64,000 nt of DNA from Bog-473 sp963711065 (GCA_963711065.1 CAVQCO010000009.1:186001-250000); one strand, 5' to 3'; positions 54,230 through 63,607 are shown, numbered from the stretch's first letter. Notes: generated from the sequence alone by a model not told the origin. Numbers and translations: made by a program.

Positions 54230-55596
54230 CGACCACGACCGAGCTTCGTGAGCCACCGCGGGTGTCGGGCGGCACGGGCGAGAACGCGCACCTCGACGAG
54301 CTGCGCACCGATCCCATCGCGCTGATGGCGCGGGTACGCGCCGAGTGCGGCGACGTGGGTGAGTTCACCATCGGCGAGCGCGACGTCGTGCTGCTCACCG
54401 GGGCGGGCGCCAACGAGTTCTACTTCCGGGCCCCCGAGGAGCAGCTCGACCAGGCCGAGGCCTATCCGTTCATGACGCCCATCTTCGGCAAGGGCGTGGT
54501 CTTCGACGCGCCACCCGAGCGCCGGCGCGAGATGCTGCACAACCAGGCGCTGCGGGACAAGTTCATGCGCGGCCACGCGGCCACCATTGCGACGGAGGTC
54601 GAGCAGATGGTGGCGGCCTGGGGCGACGAGGGCGAGATCGACCTGCTGGAGTGGTTCGCCGAGCTCACCATCTACACGTCGTCGGCCTGCCTGATCGGCG
54701 CCCGGTTCCGGCGCGAGCTCGACGGACGCTTCGCGGAGCTGTACCACGACCTCGAGCGCGGCACGGACCCCATCGCGTACGTGGACCCCTACGCCGATAT
54801 CGAGAGCTTCCGCCGCCGCGACGCCGCCCGCGTCGCCCTGGTGGAGCTGGTCTCGGGGATCATGGACCGCCGTGCCGCGGGGCCGCCGCCACCCGAGGGC
54901 GAGGCCGACCTGCTCGACGTGCTCATGTCGATCCGCGAGGAGGACGGCTCGCTGCGCTTCGGCGCCGACACCGTGACGGGCATGTTCATCTCCATGATGT
55001 TCGCCGGCCACCACACGACGTCGGGCACGGCGGCCTGGACGCTCATCGAGCTGCTGCGCCACCCCGGGGAGCTCGCGGCGGTGACGGCCGAGCTCGACGA
55101 GCTCTACCGCGACGGCTCGGAGGTGAGCTTCCAGGCGCTGCGCGAGATCCCCCGCCTGGAGTCCTCGATCAAGGAGGCGCTGCGGCTGCACCCGCCGCTC
55201 ATCCTGTTGCTGCGGGTGGCCATGGAGGACCTCGCCTACGGGGACCACCGGATCGCGGCGGGCAAGTTCGTCGCCGCCAGCCCGGCGGTGAGCAACCGGA
55301 TCCCCGAGGACTTCCCCGACCCCGACGCCTTCGTGCCCGCCCGCTACCTCGAGCCCCGCGAGGAGGACCGGGCCAACCCGTGGACGTGGATCCCCTTCGG
55401 GGCGGGGCGTCACCGTTGCGTGGGCGCTGCCTTCGCCATGATGCAGCTGAAGGCGATCTTCTCGGTGCTGCTCGAAGGGTGGGAGTTCGAGGCGGCGCAG
55501 CCGCTCGAGAGCTACCGCAACGACCACTCCAAAATGGTGGTCCAGCTCCAGCAGCCCTGTCGGGTCCGCTACCGGCGGCGGGGCGCGCCGGCGTGA
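54226..55596 (+). CDS. Cytochrome P450 of the CYP51 (sterol 14-alpha-demethylase) family
   Basis: A 456-aa P450 strongly like mycobacterial CYP51. Diagnostic segments are MMFAGHHTTSGTAAWTLIEL in the I helix, ALREIPRLESSIKEALRLHP with ExxR, AASPAVSNRIPEDFPDPDAF, WTWIPFGAGRHRCVGAAFAM with heme Cys398 and ESYRNDHSKMVVQLQQPCRV near the end. The YAD-type signature in the B' region reads AYPFMTPIFGKGVVFDA, as in bacterial CYP51. It removes the 14-alpha-methyl of sterols in known members; a sterol substrate in this organism is unproven. The ferredoxin gene follows directly. Confidence 0.95.
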   Translation: MTTTTELREPPRVSGGTGENAHLDELRTDPIALMARVRAECGDVGEFTIGERDVVLLTGAGANEFYFRAPEEQLDQAEAYPFMTPIFGKGVVFDAPPERRREMLHNQALRDKFMRGHAATIATEVEQMVAAWGDEGEIDLLEWFAELTIYTSSACLIGARFRRELDGRFAELYHDLERGTDPIAYVDPYADIESFRRRDAARVALVELVSGIMDRRAAGPPPPEGEADLLDVLMSIREEDGSLRFGADTVTGMFISMMFAGHHTTSGTAAWTLIELLRHPGELAAVTAELDELYRDGSEVSFQALREIPRLESSIKEALRLHPPLILLLRVAMEDLAYGDHRIAAGKFVAASPAVSNRIPEDFPDPDAFVPARYLEPREEDRANPWTWIPFGAGRHRCVGAAFAMMQLKAIFSVLLEGWEFEAAQPLESYRNDHSKMVVQLQQPCRVRYRRRGAPA

Positions 55597-55787
55597 GGAT
55601 CGTTGTGGACCGCGACCTGTGCCAGGGGCACGCCGCCTGCGAGGGCGAGGCCCCGGCGGTGTTCTCGGTGTCGAAGAAGGGTGACCTCACCATCGTGACG
55701 CCCGAGCCGCCCGAGGAGCTGCGCGCCGCCGTCGAGCTGGCCGTGAAGTACTGCCCCACCCATGCCCTGTCCATAGAGGAGGACTGA
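55593..55787 (+). CDS. 3Fe-4S ferredoxin, redox partner of the P450s
   Basis: A 64-aa ferredoxin with Cys10, Cys16 and Cys54 (LCQGHAAC and KYCPTHA). The position of the second cluster Cys is His/Ala, so a 3Fe-4S cluster is expected, as in P450-linked actinobacterial ferredoxins. GTG 55593 overlaps the CYP51 stop by 4 bp, so synthesis is coupled. It would carry electrons from a reductase encoded elsewhere to CYP51 and probably to the first P450. Same order as in mycobacteria. Confidence 0.94.
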   Translation: MRIVVDRDLCQGHAACEGEAPAVFSVSKKGDLTIVTPEPPEELRAAVELAVKYCPTHALSIEED

Positions 55788-55789
55788 CG

Positions 55790-56359
55790 ATGCCCGCCTA
55801 CCCGCGCGCCGAGCTGGAGGAGATGGTCGAGCGCTGGCTCGCCGCGAACAAGGCGGGGGAGGAGAAACGCGACTGGCGCCACATGGCCGACCTCTACACC
55901 GAGGACGCCACCTACGGCTGGAACGTGGGGCCCAGGGACGAGTTCATGGTCGTCGGGCGCGAGCAGATCCGCGACGTCGCGCTCGGGCTCGAGATGGCCG
56001 GGCTGGAGGGGTGGACCTATCCGTACCAGAAGGTGCTGATCGACGAGGCCCAGGGCGAGATCCTCGGCCTGTGGAAGCAGGTGGCCGACGCCACGCGGGC
56101 AGACGGCACGCCCTACGAGATCGCCGGGCTCGGGGGCAGCTGGTTCCGCTACGGCGGGAATTTCCAGTGGTCGTGGCAGCGCGACTTTTTCGACGTCGGG
56201 AACGCCGGCGCGCTCTACATGGAGATGATCGGCGCCGGCACGTTGCTGCCCGGCATGCAGGAGCGCATCGAACGCGCCATGTCCGGCGAGCGGCTGCCCG
56301 GTCACTACCGGCCGGGGGAGGCGCCGGTCGGCCTGTGGGAGGTGCCCGAGGGGGCGTAG
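55790..56359 (+). CDS. SnoaL/NTF2-like protein of the CYP51 operon
   Basis: A 189-aa protein with the cone-shaped NTF2-like fold pattern: helix (ELEEMVERWLAANKAGEEKR), WRHMADLYTEDATYGWNVG, then strands DEFMVVGREQIRDVALGLEM and FRYGGNFQWSWQRDFFDVG. The start ATG is 2 bp after the ferredoxin stop. A protein of this size follows the CYP51-ferredoxin pair in mycobacteria, from memory. Members include polyketide cyclases, ketosteroid isomerases and binding proteins; catalytic residues cannot be assigned here. Confidence 0.82.
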   Translation: MPAYPRAELEEMVERWLAANKAGEEKRDWRHMADLYTEDATYGWNVGPRDEFMVVGREQIRDVALGLEMAGLEGWTYPYQKVLIDEAQGEILGLWKQVADATRADGTPYEIAGLGGSWFRYGGNFQWSWQRDFFDVGNAGALYMEMIGAGTLLPGMQERIERAMSGERLPGHYRPGEAPVGLWEVPEGA

Positions 56360-56509
56360 GGCGGGAAGGCACCGGACAGCCGCCCGGCGAGCGCAGAGCG
56401 GGCGGCGCGCTCCAGCGGGGCGGTGGAGGGCGGGACACCCGCCGGGCGGGCCGCCCGACCTCGATGCCCGGGTCGGCGCGGTCTCCTCCGTCACGATGCT
56501 CCTCCAGGG

Positions 56510-58117
56510 GTGAACGGTCGCAGCGGATCGGTTCGTGTCACTGTGGGCCGGGTGATCGGGAGGCCGCCGGCAGCGGGACGCGTGGTCCTGGCCGCCGTGG
56601 CCGTGGCGCTGGTGCTGGCCTCGTGCGGTCGCAGTGGCGGGGCGCGGGACCCCGAGGCCCAGAGCCCGCCGGCGCACCCGACCGCGTCGACGACCGCCCC
56701 GCCGGCGACGGCCACGACTACGACCACGACGACCACCACGTTGCCCGCCCCGCCGCCCGTCGACCCGATCGCCTGGGCACCGTGCAACGGCGGCCTCCAG
56801 TGCGGGACGCTCGTGGTGCCGCTGGACTACGCGGACCCGAAGGGCCCCACCATCCCGATCGCCGTGGCGCGGCACCCCGCCGAGGACCCGGCGGCGCGGA
56901 TCGGGTCGCTCGTCGTCGACCCCGGTGGCCCGGGCGTGTCCGGCATCGACGACATGGCCAACGAGCTGCGTTCGCTCACACCCGAGCTGCTGGACGACTT
57001 CGACATCGTGATGTTCGACCCCCGGGGCGTGGAGCGCAGCGACCCGGTCACCTGCGGGGAGACGCCGGGTGCCCCGCCGACCACGCAGCCGGACCCCGTG
57101 CCCACGACCCCGAGCCAGGAGGCTGCCACCGTCGCGGGGCTCGAGCAGTTCGCCGCCGCCTGCGAGAAGGCCAGTGCCAACGTGCTGCCCCACGTGGGAT
57201 CGGTGGACGCCGCCCGGGACATGGAGCAGCTCCGTGTGGCGCTGGGGGACAGCGGCTTGACCTACATGGGCCAGTCGTACGGCTCCCTCCTCGGGCTCAC
57301 CTACGCGGCGCTGTTCCCCACGCACGTGCGCGCCATGGTCCTCGACAGCGTCATCGATCCCGCACTCACCTTCGACCAGATGACGCAGGGGCAGGCGGCC
57401 GGCTTCGAAGGCGTCCTCGATGCGTTCTTCGCCTGGTGCACGGCGAGCCCCGCCTGCGCGTGGCGCCCGGCCGGCGACCCCACGGCGGCGCTGGAGGCGC
57501 AGATCGCCGCGGGCGCCGCGTCACCCGTGCCGGCGGGGAGCGGGCGGGTCGCCGGTGCGGGCGAGCTGTACGACGCGCTGCTCGACGGGCTCTACGCACG
57601 CTCGGAGTGGCCGGCCCTGGGGGACGCGCTGGCCGCCGACGCCGCCGGCAACGGGGCCCAGGTGGTCGCCATGTCGGACCACTACAACCAGAACGGCTCG
57701 GCCAACGGCAACGACGCCGCCGTGGCCATCGACTGCCTCGACCATCCGGTCTCCCACGACGTGGCCTCCTACGGGTATCTCGCCGCGCTGCTCAAGGCGA
57801 CCGCCCCGGTCTTCGGGCCGCTGCTCGCCTGGGGCCAGGCGGCCTGCGCGGTCTGGCCCGCCCCACCGACCCGGCCCGTGGGGCCGGTGGCGGCGGTCGG
57901 CGCCCCTCCCATCCTGGTGGTGGGTACCACCGGCGACCCGGCGACGCCCTATGCCTGGGCGGTCAGCGTCGCCCACGAGCTCGCACACGGCGTCCTGCTC
58001 ACGCGCGACGGCGACGACCACGTGGCGTACTTCTACAGCCCGTGCGTGCGCGACGACGTGCAGGCCTATCTGGTGGGCGGCGCGACGCCACCCCCGGGCA
58101 CGGCGTGCACGTCGTAA
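56510..58117 (+). CDS. Secreted alpha/beta hydrolase with TAP-like C-terminus (tripeptidyl aminopeptidase-like lipoprotein)
   Basis: A 535-aa exported hydrolase. The signal VVLAAVAVALVLASCG has a lipobox Cys near residue 40, followed by a Pro/Thr-rich spacer. The catalytic Ser256 lies in GQSYGSLLG, the oxyanion side is VVDPGGPGVSG, the acid is in VGTTGDPATPY and the His is in DGDDHVAYF. The TAP-like C-terminal domain covers about the last 100 residues. Such enzymes are cell-surface peptidases or lipases in actinobacteria. The start is uncertain; GTG 56510 gives a complete signal peptide. A downstream small gene follows in the same direction. Confidence 0.87.
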   Translation: MNGRSGSVRVTVGRVIGRPPAAGRVVLAAVAVALVLASCGRSGGARDPEAQSPPAHPTASTTAPPATATTTTTTTTTLPAPPPVDPIAWAPCNGGLQCGTLVVPLDYADPKGPTIPIAVARHPAEDPAARIGSLVVDPGGPGVSGIDDMANELRSLTPELLDDFDIVMFDPRGVERSDPVTCGETPGAPPTTQPDPVPTTPSQEAATVAGLEQFAAACEKASANVLPHVGSVDAARDMEQLRVALGDSGLTYMGQSYGSLLGLTYAALFPTHVRAMVLDSVIDPALTFDQMTQGQAAGFEGVLDAFFAWCTASPACAWRPAGDPTAALEAQIAAGAASPVPAGSGRVAGAGELYDALLDGLYARSEWPALGDALAADAAGNGAQVVAMSDHYNQNGSANGNDAAVAIDCLDHPVSHDVASYGYLAALLKATAPVFGPLLAWGQAACAVWPAPPTRPVGPVAAVGAPPILVVGTTGDPATPYAWAVSVAHELAHGVLLTRDGDDHVAYFYSPCVRDDVQAYLVGGATPPPGTACTS

Positions 58118-58151
58118 CTAGTGTGCGCGGCGACAAGAGGAGGAACCCGCC

Positions 58152-58463
58152 ATGTGGGCACAACTGATCACCGCGCGGCTCAAGCCGGGGAAGGAGGGCG
58201 ATCTGCCGGGGCTGTACGAGCGGTTGCGCGCCGCCGAGGCACCCGGTTCGGGCCTCCTGCGCACGACGGTGGCGCGTGACCAGAAGGACCCGAGCCGGAT
58301 CTACAACCTCGTCCTCCTCGAGAGCGAGGAGAAGGCCCGCGCCCACGAACAGGATCCGGGTCGCCAGGCGGCTCTCGAGGGCATCCGGGCCACCATGGCC
58401 GAGATCTTCGAAGGCCCGCCCGAGTTCGTCGACCTCGAGGTGCTGGAGGACACGGTCTACTGA
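58152..58463 (+). CDS. Small ABM/YdhR-like monooxygenase-fold protein
   Basis: A 103-aa protein with the dimeric alpha-beta barrel pattern: MWAQLITARLKPGKEGDLPG, then ARDQKDPSRIYNLVLLESEEK and a final EFVDLEVLEDTVY strand. This matches antibiotic-biosynthesis-monooxygenase-like proteins, which act on aromatic or heme-like substrates, or have unknown roles. ATG 58152 follows AAGAGGAGG. It is convergent with the rhamnosidase gene (17 bp apart). Confidence 0.8.
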   Translation: MWAQLITARLKPGKEGDLPGLYERLRAAEAPGSGLLRTTVARDQKDPSRIYNLVLLESEEKARAHEQDPGRQAALEGIRATMAEIFEGPPEFVDLEVLEDTVY

Positions 58464-58480
58464 GCGCCGGCGCCGGTCGC

Positions 58481-61276
58481 TCAGGCGCTGGTGAACCGGT
58501 AGCTCCCGCTCCCCACGAACAGCACCGCGACCCCGCCGGCCACCGAGTACACGGACACGCCCGCCGCCCGGCCCGCCGCCAGCCCGCCCTCGCGCACCCG
58601 CGCCGGCCCGCTCGCGGGCAGGTGCACCAGCGCCGACGCGTTGGTGGGGACCGTCAGGTCCAGCGCCATGCCGCCGGCGCGCCGCTGCCACGAGACGGCG
58701 GCGGGCCCGGCCACCGTCGGCAGCGAGCCTGAGGCGCGGCGCAACCCGCCCGTGGGTGGCGCGACGAAGAGCTGGACGGTCCCGTCGGGGTTCGGCTCCT
58801 GCAGCGACACCCCGAGCAGGGCCTCCTGCATGGCGACCAGCGCGGACGAGCCCCAGCCGTGCGACAGGGAGTCCCCGATCAGGTCGCTCGGGGTCCAGGT
58901 CTCCCACGTGAAGGTGCCGCCCTCCGCGACGATCCGGGCCCATCCCGGCGCCGAGCTGTCGGTGAGGAGGCGGACGATGTCGGCGGGCCGCCCCGCCTCG
59001 GCCAGCGCGCGCAGCAGCTCGAGGCCGTGGTTCGGCCCGACGTCGACCCCGAGTGACGCCACGTAGGCACCGACACCGGCCACGTCGGCCGGGGGGACCA
59101 CGCCGTAGGCCAGCGCCAGCGCGTTGGCCTCCTGGGACGCGTGGGTGCTCGGCGCCCCCGACGCGTCGAGGCCGTCGACGTAGACGCCGTCGGGCCGCCG
59201 CAGCAGTGCTTTGACGGAGGCGGCCAGCTGCGTCGCCCGGCCCTGCCAGGTCGGGACGCCGCCGAGATCGCCGGCGAGCGCCGCCACCTGGGCGATGCGG
59301 TTGAACGCGTTGACGGCGAGGACGTTGCTCGCCGTGTCCGCCGCCACGTTCTGGTCGTAGTCGTAGGTGGGGTCGCCCTCAGGTGTGTCGGCGAGGCCGT
59401 AGAGCAGCCCGGTGCCCGGCTGACGGGCCGCCCACAGCCAGGCGCCGACCTTGGTCACCGAGGTGTAGTGCCCGACCACGGTCGCCCGGTCGCCCGTCGA
59501 CAGGTAGTAGCGCCACAGCCACTCGGGGTAGCGCTCGGTGAAGGTGGGGATGTCGCGGGCCCCGAAGCCGTAGGGGTACACGACGTTGACCCGCCCGTCG
59601 GGCCAGAAGCGGGCCTGGCCGCGGGCGACGTCGCGCAACCCCTGCCAGCTCAGGTTCTGCTCGCCGTAGGTGCGCATCACCGCCTCGGACTCGTTCGCCG
59701 CGTCCCAGAGGAACTGCGCCTTCTCCCGCGTCGGGGTGTCGACGAATTGCTCGTGCGCGCAGTAGAGGCACGAGCGGGCGTTCAGCTTCCACACCGCGTC
59801 CAGCATGCGGTTGCCGGTGGCGAACGTGGCCATGGGGACGCCCGGCATGGCGGCGTGGCGGGCGATGGCCGTGACGTCGCCGGCGCCGATCGCCCCGCCG
59901 GGGTCGTCGATCTGCAAGTAGCGGAAGCCGAGATACGTGAACGCCTCGAAGGTCTGCGCCCCGTCCCGCATCACGTAGGAGAAGGACAGGTTCGTCTCCT
60001 GCGTCCCGTGCACCGTCGACACCTGGCCGTCGGGGTCGAGCAGGTAGCCGGCGTGCATCGGCACGGTCCGCCCCGCCGTCCCGCCGGCGAACCGCACCCG
60101 GGGCCGGGCCGGGTAGACGGCCCCGAAGTCGACCACGACCGAGCCCGTGGCCAGCGTGCGCACGCTGACCGGTTCCACCACGTGCTCGGCGATGCTCGTG
60201 CGCTGGGCGTAGGTGCGCGTGAACGGCGCGCTGCCCGCCGGGCCGAGCACCGTCGCCGGCGACCAGTCCCGGTCGTCGTAGCCGGCCGCCGCCCACCCGT
60301 CCGGGGTGGCGCGCCCGTCGACCCACTCGACGTAGTCACACGAGGTCGAGTTGCGCTGGGGCGAGGGCAGCCACTCGGCGGGGAGCTCGCGCCAGCCGGC
60401 GTCGCTGCCGAGCACGACGTGGCGCCCGTCGGCGTACCACAGCGAGAGCTGGACCAGGAGGCCGGGGGCGGACACGGGCCGGCCCTTGCCGGCGCCGTAC
60501 CAGCGGTGCAGCACGCCGAGGGCGCTCTTCCGCCCGCCGGCCAGCCGGGCGGTGAGGTCCACGGCGCGCGCGTACTGCTCGTCGGGATAGCAGAAGCTCG
60601 GCCAGGCGTCCACGCCGTCGCCGTCGACGAAGAGGCGGTAGGTGTGCGCCGCCGCGACGTACGCCGTGGCCCGCGCCAGCGCGCCGGCCGGCGGCGTGAC
60701 CTCGGTGCGCAGGTAGGTCACCCGGTCCGGCTGTTGGGAGGCGCCGGCGGGGCGCAGCCACTGGGCCTGCCAGTCGCCGGGCCGCAGCGCCGTGGTGAAG
60801 CGGGCCGTCCCCGACACCGGGCCCCAGCGGCTGGCGTACCCGCGCGCCTGGACCGTCCACTCGTAGGCGGCGTCGGCCGCGAGCGGCGGTCCCCCGAACG
60901 TGACGTAGGACTGACGGGCGGTGACCACCGGGCCGCTGTCCCAGGCGACACCGCGGTGGCCCGGGTCGGCCCGCTGCACGACGATTCGGTAGGCCGTCTG
61001 CTTCGCCTCCCGCCCCGTTGCCCGGAGCGTCCAGGCGAACGAGCAGTCGTCGGGGTCGACGCCGACGGGATCGGTGGCGCCGTTGACCGTCAGCCCGCCG
61101 GCCCGCATCGTGCCGGACGGCCCCGCCAGCACGGCGGCGCCCCCCAGGGCGCGCGCTGCGCCCTCGTCCGCCCCGGCCGGCGCCGCCGTGCCCTCGGCCA
61201 GCGCGCCGCCCACCGCGACGCCGGCGGCGACCCCGGCGGAGGAGCCGAGGAACGTGCGGCGGCCGAAGCGGGCCAC
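58481..61276 (-). CDS. Alpha-L-rhamnosidase, GH78, Tat-exported
   Basis: A 931-aa glycosidase. A Tat signal opens the protein (FGRRTFLGSSAGVAAGVAVG). A beta-sandwich (SFAWTLRATGREAKQTAYRI and YEWTVQARGYASRWGPV) and the bacterial rhamnosidase N-terminal carbohydrate-binding region (TAYVAAAHTYRLFVDGD) follow. The (alpha/alpha)6 catalytic domain contains CLYCAHEQFVDTPTREKAQF, where acidic residues act, and TFTWETWTPSDLIGDSLSHG. It would release rhamnose from plant or cell-surface glycans outside the cell. GTG 61276 lies directly after the NHL protein stop, so the two secreted proteins are one operon. Confidence 0.9.
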   Translation of the reverse strand: MARFGRRTFLGSSAGVAAGVAVGGALAEGTAAPAGADEGAARALGGAAVLAGPSGTMRAGGLTVNGATDPVGVDPDDCSFAWTLRATGREAKQTAYRIVVQRADPGHRGVAWDSGPVVTARQSYVTFGGPPLAADAAYEWTVQARGYASRWGPVSGTARFTTALRPGDWQAQWLRPAGASQQPDRVTYLRTEVTPPAGALARATAYVAAAHTYRLFVDGDGVDAWPSFCYPDEQYARAVDLTARLAGGRKSALGVLHRWYGAGKGRPVSAPGLLVQLSLWYADGRHVVLGSDAGWRELPAEWLPSPQRNSTSCDYVEWVDGRATPDGWAAAGYDDRDWSPATVLGPAGSAPFTRTYAQRTSIAEHVVEPVSVRTLATGSVVVDFGAVYPARPRVRFAGGTAGRTVPMHAGYLLDPDGQVSTVHGTQETNLSFSYVMRDGAQTFEAFTYLGFRYLQIDDPGGAIGAGDVTAIARHAAMPGVPMATFATGNRMLDAVWKLNARSCLYCAHEQFVDTPTREKAQFLWDAANESEAVMRTYGEQNLSWQGLRDVARGQARFWPDGRVNVVYPYGFGARDIPTFTERYPEWLWRYYLSTGDRATVVGHYTSVTKVGAWLWAARQPGTGLLYGLADTPEGDPTYDYDQNVAADTASNVLAVNAFNRIAQVAALAGDLGGVPTWQGRATQLAASVKALLRRPDGVYVDGLDASGAPSTHASQEANALALAYGVVPPADVAGVGAYVASLGVDVGPNHGLELLRALAEAGRPADIVRLLTDSSAPGWARIVAEGGTFTWETWTPSDLIGDSLSHGWGSSALVAMQEALLGVSLQEPNPDGTVQLFVAPPTGGLRRASGSLPTVAGPAAVSWQRRAGGMALDLTVPTNASALVHLPASGPARVREGGLAAGRAAGVSVYSVAGGVAVLFVGSGSYRFTSA

Positions 61277-61277
61277 G

Positions 61278-62492
61278 TCAGGCCGCCCCGATGACGCGGA
61301 CCGTCCCGGTGACGCCGTCGCTGAAGTACAGGGCGCCCGACGACGACTCCGCGACACCGACCGCGGTGCCGACCTTCGCCACCACCCAGCGCGTGCCGTC
61401 CCCGTACCCGGCCGCGTTGCGGACGGGGAGCGCGCCGGCCACCGTGTAGAGGTCGCCGGCTTTCATCGCCTGCCCGAACAGCGTGCCCGACGACGCCGGC
61501 ACCACCCGGACCGCGTGCATGAAGCCGTCGGTCACGAACAGCGCATTGGCCACGCCGACCGCGAGGCCGCGGGGGTCGTTGAGCTCGGCCGTCGGGCCCG
61601 TCGCGGCGAGTCCGTCGGCGAGATACGGCCCGTAGCTCCCGGTGCCGCCCACGACCACCGCGATGTCGCCGGCCGCCGCCGGCGTGCCGTAGTACGTCCG
61701 CGTCTCTGTCGCCGCCAGCAGGACGGACTGGTCGCCGCTGTCGGCGACGAGCAGGTCGCCCGTGCCGTCGACAGCCACCGCGACGGGGTCCCACAGGTCG
61801 GCCGACGCCACGGGACCGCCCTGCCCGGCTGTGCCGCAGGTGCCGGTGCCCATGACGGTGGTCACATGCCCCGCAGTGACCGGTCGCCCGAGGACCGTGG
61901 TCGTGCGTGCGGCGAGGACGCGCACCCGGCAATTGGCGGTGTCGGCGATGAACAGGTTGCCCGCACCGTCGACCGCGACGCCGGTCGGCTCGTCGAGCTC
62001 GCTGGCCGTCCCCGGCAGGCCGTCCCCGTTGAAGCCGGCCCGGCCGGTCCCGGCGACCGTCACCGCGATGTGGGTCGCTCCGGCACGCACCACCTGGACG
62101 CGCTGCGCCGTGGCCTCCGCGACGTAGACGTCCCCCTGCGCGTCGACCGCCACCCCGCTCGGATGGCCGATGGAGCCCCGGCCCGAGCACGATCCGCCGA
62201 CCAGGGTCGTGACGCGGCCAAACTGCAGCCGCAGGCCGTAGCCATCGCCGGCTCGGGCCGGCACCACCACCACCCGGCAGTGCCCCGTGTCGGCGACGAA
62301 GAGGTCCCCCGCGCTGTCGAGGGCGATGCCACCGGGCCCGTCGAGGACCCCCCGGCCCACGACCGTCGTCACGGCCGGGGCGCCGGCCGTCGCCGCCCCT
62401 GCCGGTGCTGCGACCGGTACGGACGCAGCGAGCGCGGCGAGCCCACCCAGCCCCGCCAGAGGCAACAGGTGTCGGCGCACGGCGCACATCAT
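61278..62492 (-). CDS. Secreted NHL-repeat (beta-propeller) protein
   Basis: A 404-aa exported protein with a signal peptide (LLPLAGLGGLAALAASVPVA then an AGAATAG cleavage region). At least five NHL repeats follow, each with a GPGGIALDSAGDLFVADTGH-like core: examples are HPSGVAVDAQGDVYVAEATA, EPTGVAVDGAGNLFIADTAN and DPVAVAVDGTGDLLVADSGD. They form a six-bladed propeller that binds ligand or protein. Spacer loops hold ATTRY-like non-repeat inserts. It is upstream of the rhamnosidase with one base between, suggesting joint action at the surface. No catalytic residue seen. Confidence 0.87.
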   Translation of the reverse strand: MMCAVRRHLLPLAGLGGLAALAASVPVAAPAGAATAGAPAVTTVVGRGVLDGPGGIALDSAGDLFVADTGHCRVVVVPARAGDGYGLRLQFGRVTTLVGGSCSGRGSIGHPSGVAVDAQGDVYVAEATAQRVQVVRAGATHIAVTVAGTGRAGFNGDGLPGTASELDEPTGVAVDGAGNLFIADTANCRVRVLAARTTTVLGRPVTAGHVTTVMGTGTCGTAGQGGPVASADLWDPVAVAVDGTGDLLVADSGDQSVLLAATETRTYYGTPAAAGDIAVVVGGTGSYGPYLADGLAATGPTAELNDPRGLAVGVANALFVTDGFMHAVRVVPASSGTLFGQAMKAGDLYTVAGALPVRNAAGYGDGTRWVVAKVGTAVGVAESSSGALYFSDGVTGTVRVIGAA

Positions 62493-62588
62493 GCCGGGTG
62501 CGGGGGCGGCCGGCTCGGGTCGCGGGCCATAGTGGGCGGCGCACCAACCGCGTCACGACGCGCGGACCGAACAGAGAAGGAGGCAGCC

Positions 62589-63344
62589 GTGGCCGCACCA
62601 GAGGAAGCCCTCTCCGCCCGCAACGTCACGTTCACGGGCGCTGAGGGCGCGCCGATCAACGCCTACCAGGCCGTCCCGGCCGGCGAAGACCCCCGCGGCG
62701 GGGTCCTCGTCATCCACCACCTGCCCGGCTGGGACCCGGGCACCAAGGAGATCACGCGGCGCTTCGCCGCCAGGGGCTACAACGCCATCTGCCCCAACCT
62801 CTACGCCCGCCAGGGGCTCGATGTCGATCCGGACGACGCCGCGGCCGCGGCACGTGAGGCCGGCGGGGTCCCCGACGAGCAGTTCGTGGGCGACGCCGGA
62901 GGCGCCATCGCCACCCTGCGCGCGCTCCCGACTTCGAACGGGAAGGTGGGCGTCATCGGGTACTGCTCGGGCGGGCGGCACTCCTTCCTCACGGCGGTGA
63001 GCCTGCCCGTCGATGCGGCCGTCGACTGCTACGGGGCCTTCGTGACCGGCACCGTCCCCGAGGGCTTCCCGCTCAGGGTCACGCCGCTGGTCGACCACGC
63101 GCCGGACCTGCGGTGCCCGCTGCTCGGCCTCTTCGGCAACGAGGACCAGTTCCCGAGCCCCGAGCAGGTCGACGAGCTCGAGGCGGCGCTGGAGGCGGCC
63201 GGCAAGACCTACGAGTTCCACCGCTACGACGGCGCCGGCCACGCCTTCTTCGCGGTGGACCGCCCGGCCTACCGGCCCGAGGCGGCCGTCGACGGCTGGC
63301 AGCGCATCTTCGAGTGGTACGGCCGCTACCTGGCGGGGGACTGA
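62589..63344 (+). CDS. Dienelactone hydrolase family protein
   Basis: A 251-aa alpha/beta hydrolase. The nucleophile is Cys126 in GYCSGGRHS, the acid is Asp in GNEDQFPS and the base is His in GAGHAFFAVD, the Cys-Asp-His triad of dienelactone hydrolases. GTG 62589 follows AGAAGGAGGCAG. It begins a short operon with the two following genes (ATG 2 bp after its stop). Members open the lactone in chloro-aromatic or beta-ketoadipate pathways; many have other ester substrates. Confidence 0.9.
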   Translation: MAAPEEALSARNVTFTGAEGAPINAYQAVPAGEDPRGGVLVIHHLPGWDPGTKEITRRFAARGYNAICPNLYARQGLDVDPDDAAAAAREAGGVPDEQFVGDAGGAIATLRALPTSNGKVGVIGYCSGGRHSFLTAVSLPVDAAVDCYGAFVTGTVPEGFPLRVTPLVDHAPDLRCPLLGLFGNEDQFPSPEQVDELEAALEAAGKTYEFHRYDGAGHAFFAVDRPAYRPEAAVDGWQRIFEWYGRYLAGD

Positions 63345-63346
63345 CC

Positions 63347-63607
63347 ATGTGCTCCTACCTCACCGTCGCCACGGACATCGCGGGCAGCGCCAAGGGGCCG
63401 CAAGGCTGGTTCGGCGTCACCTCGGCCCAGGTCTACTTCGACCACCCCTTCCACGCGCCGTTCGACCACACGCTCAACATCGACTTCACCGACCCACGGC
63501 GCGGGCCCGGCGCGCGCGTCGCCGTCGAGCTCAGCGCGGAGTCGGCGCGCCGCCTGGTCCAGAGCATTCAGGCGGCGCTCGCCGCCGCAGGGGCCGCCGC
63601 CTCGTGA
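63347..63607 (+). CDS. Small conserved protein, DUF6295-like
   Basis: An 86-aa protein starting MCSYLTVATDIAGSAKGPQG, with GWFGVTSAQVYFDHPFHAPF then DHTLNIDFTDP. The His-rich VYFDHPFHAPFDHTLN centre is well conserved in what I recall as DUF6295, but the name is from memory. It has no signal peptide. It lies between the dienelactone hydrolase (2 bp) and the phosphotransferase-like gene (GTGA overlap). Function unknown. Confidence 0.7.
   Translation: MCSYLTVATDIAGSAKGPQGWFGVTSAQVYFDHPFHAPFDHTLNIDFTDPRRGPGARVAVELSAESARRLVQSIQAALAAAGAAAS

Noticed and set aside
55199..57325. Long antisense frame across the CYP51, ferredoxin and hydrolase genes
   Set aside because: The sense-strand genes have clear motifs and coupled starts; the antisense frame shows none.
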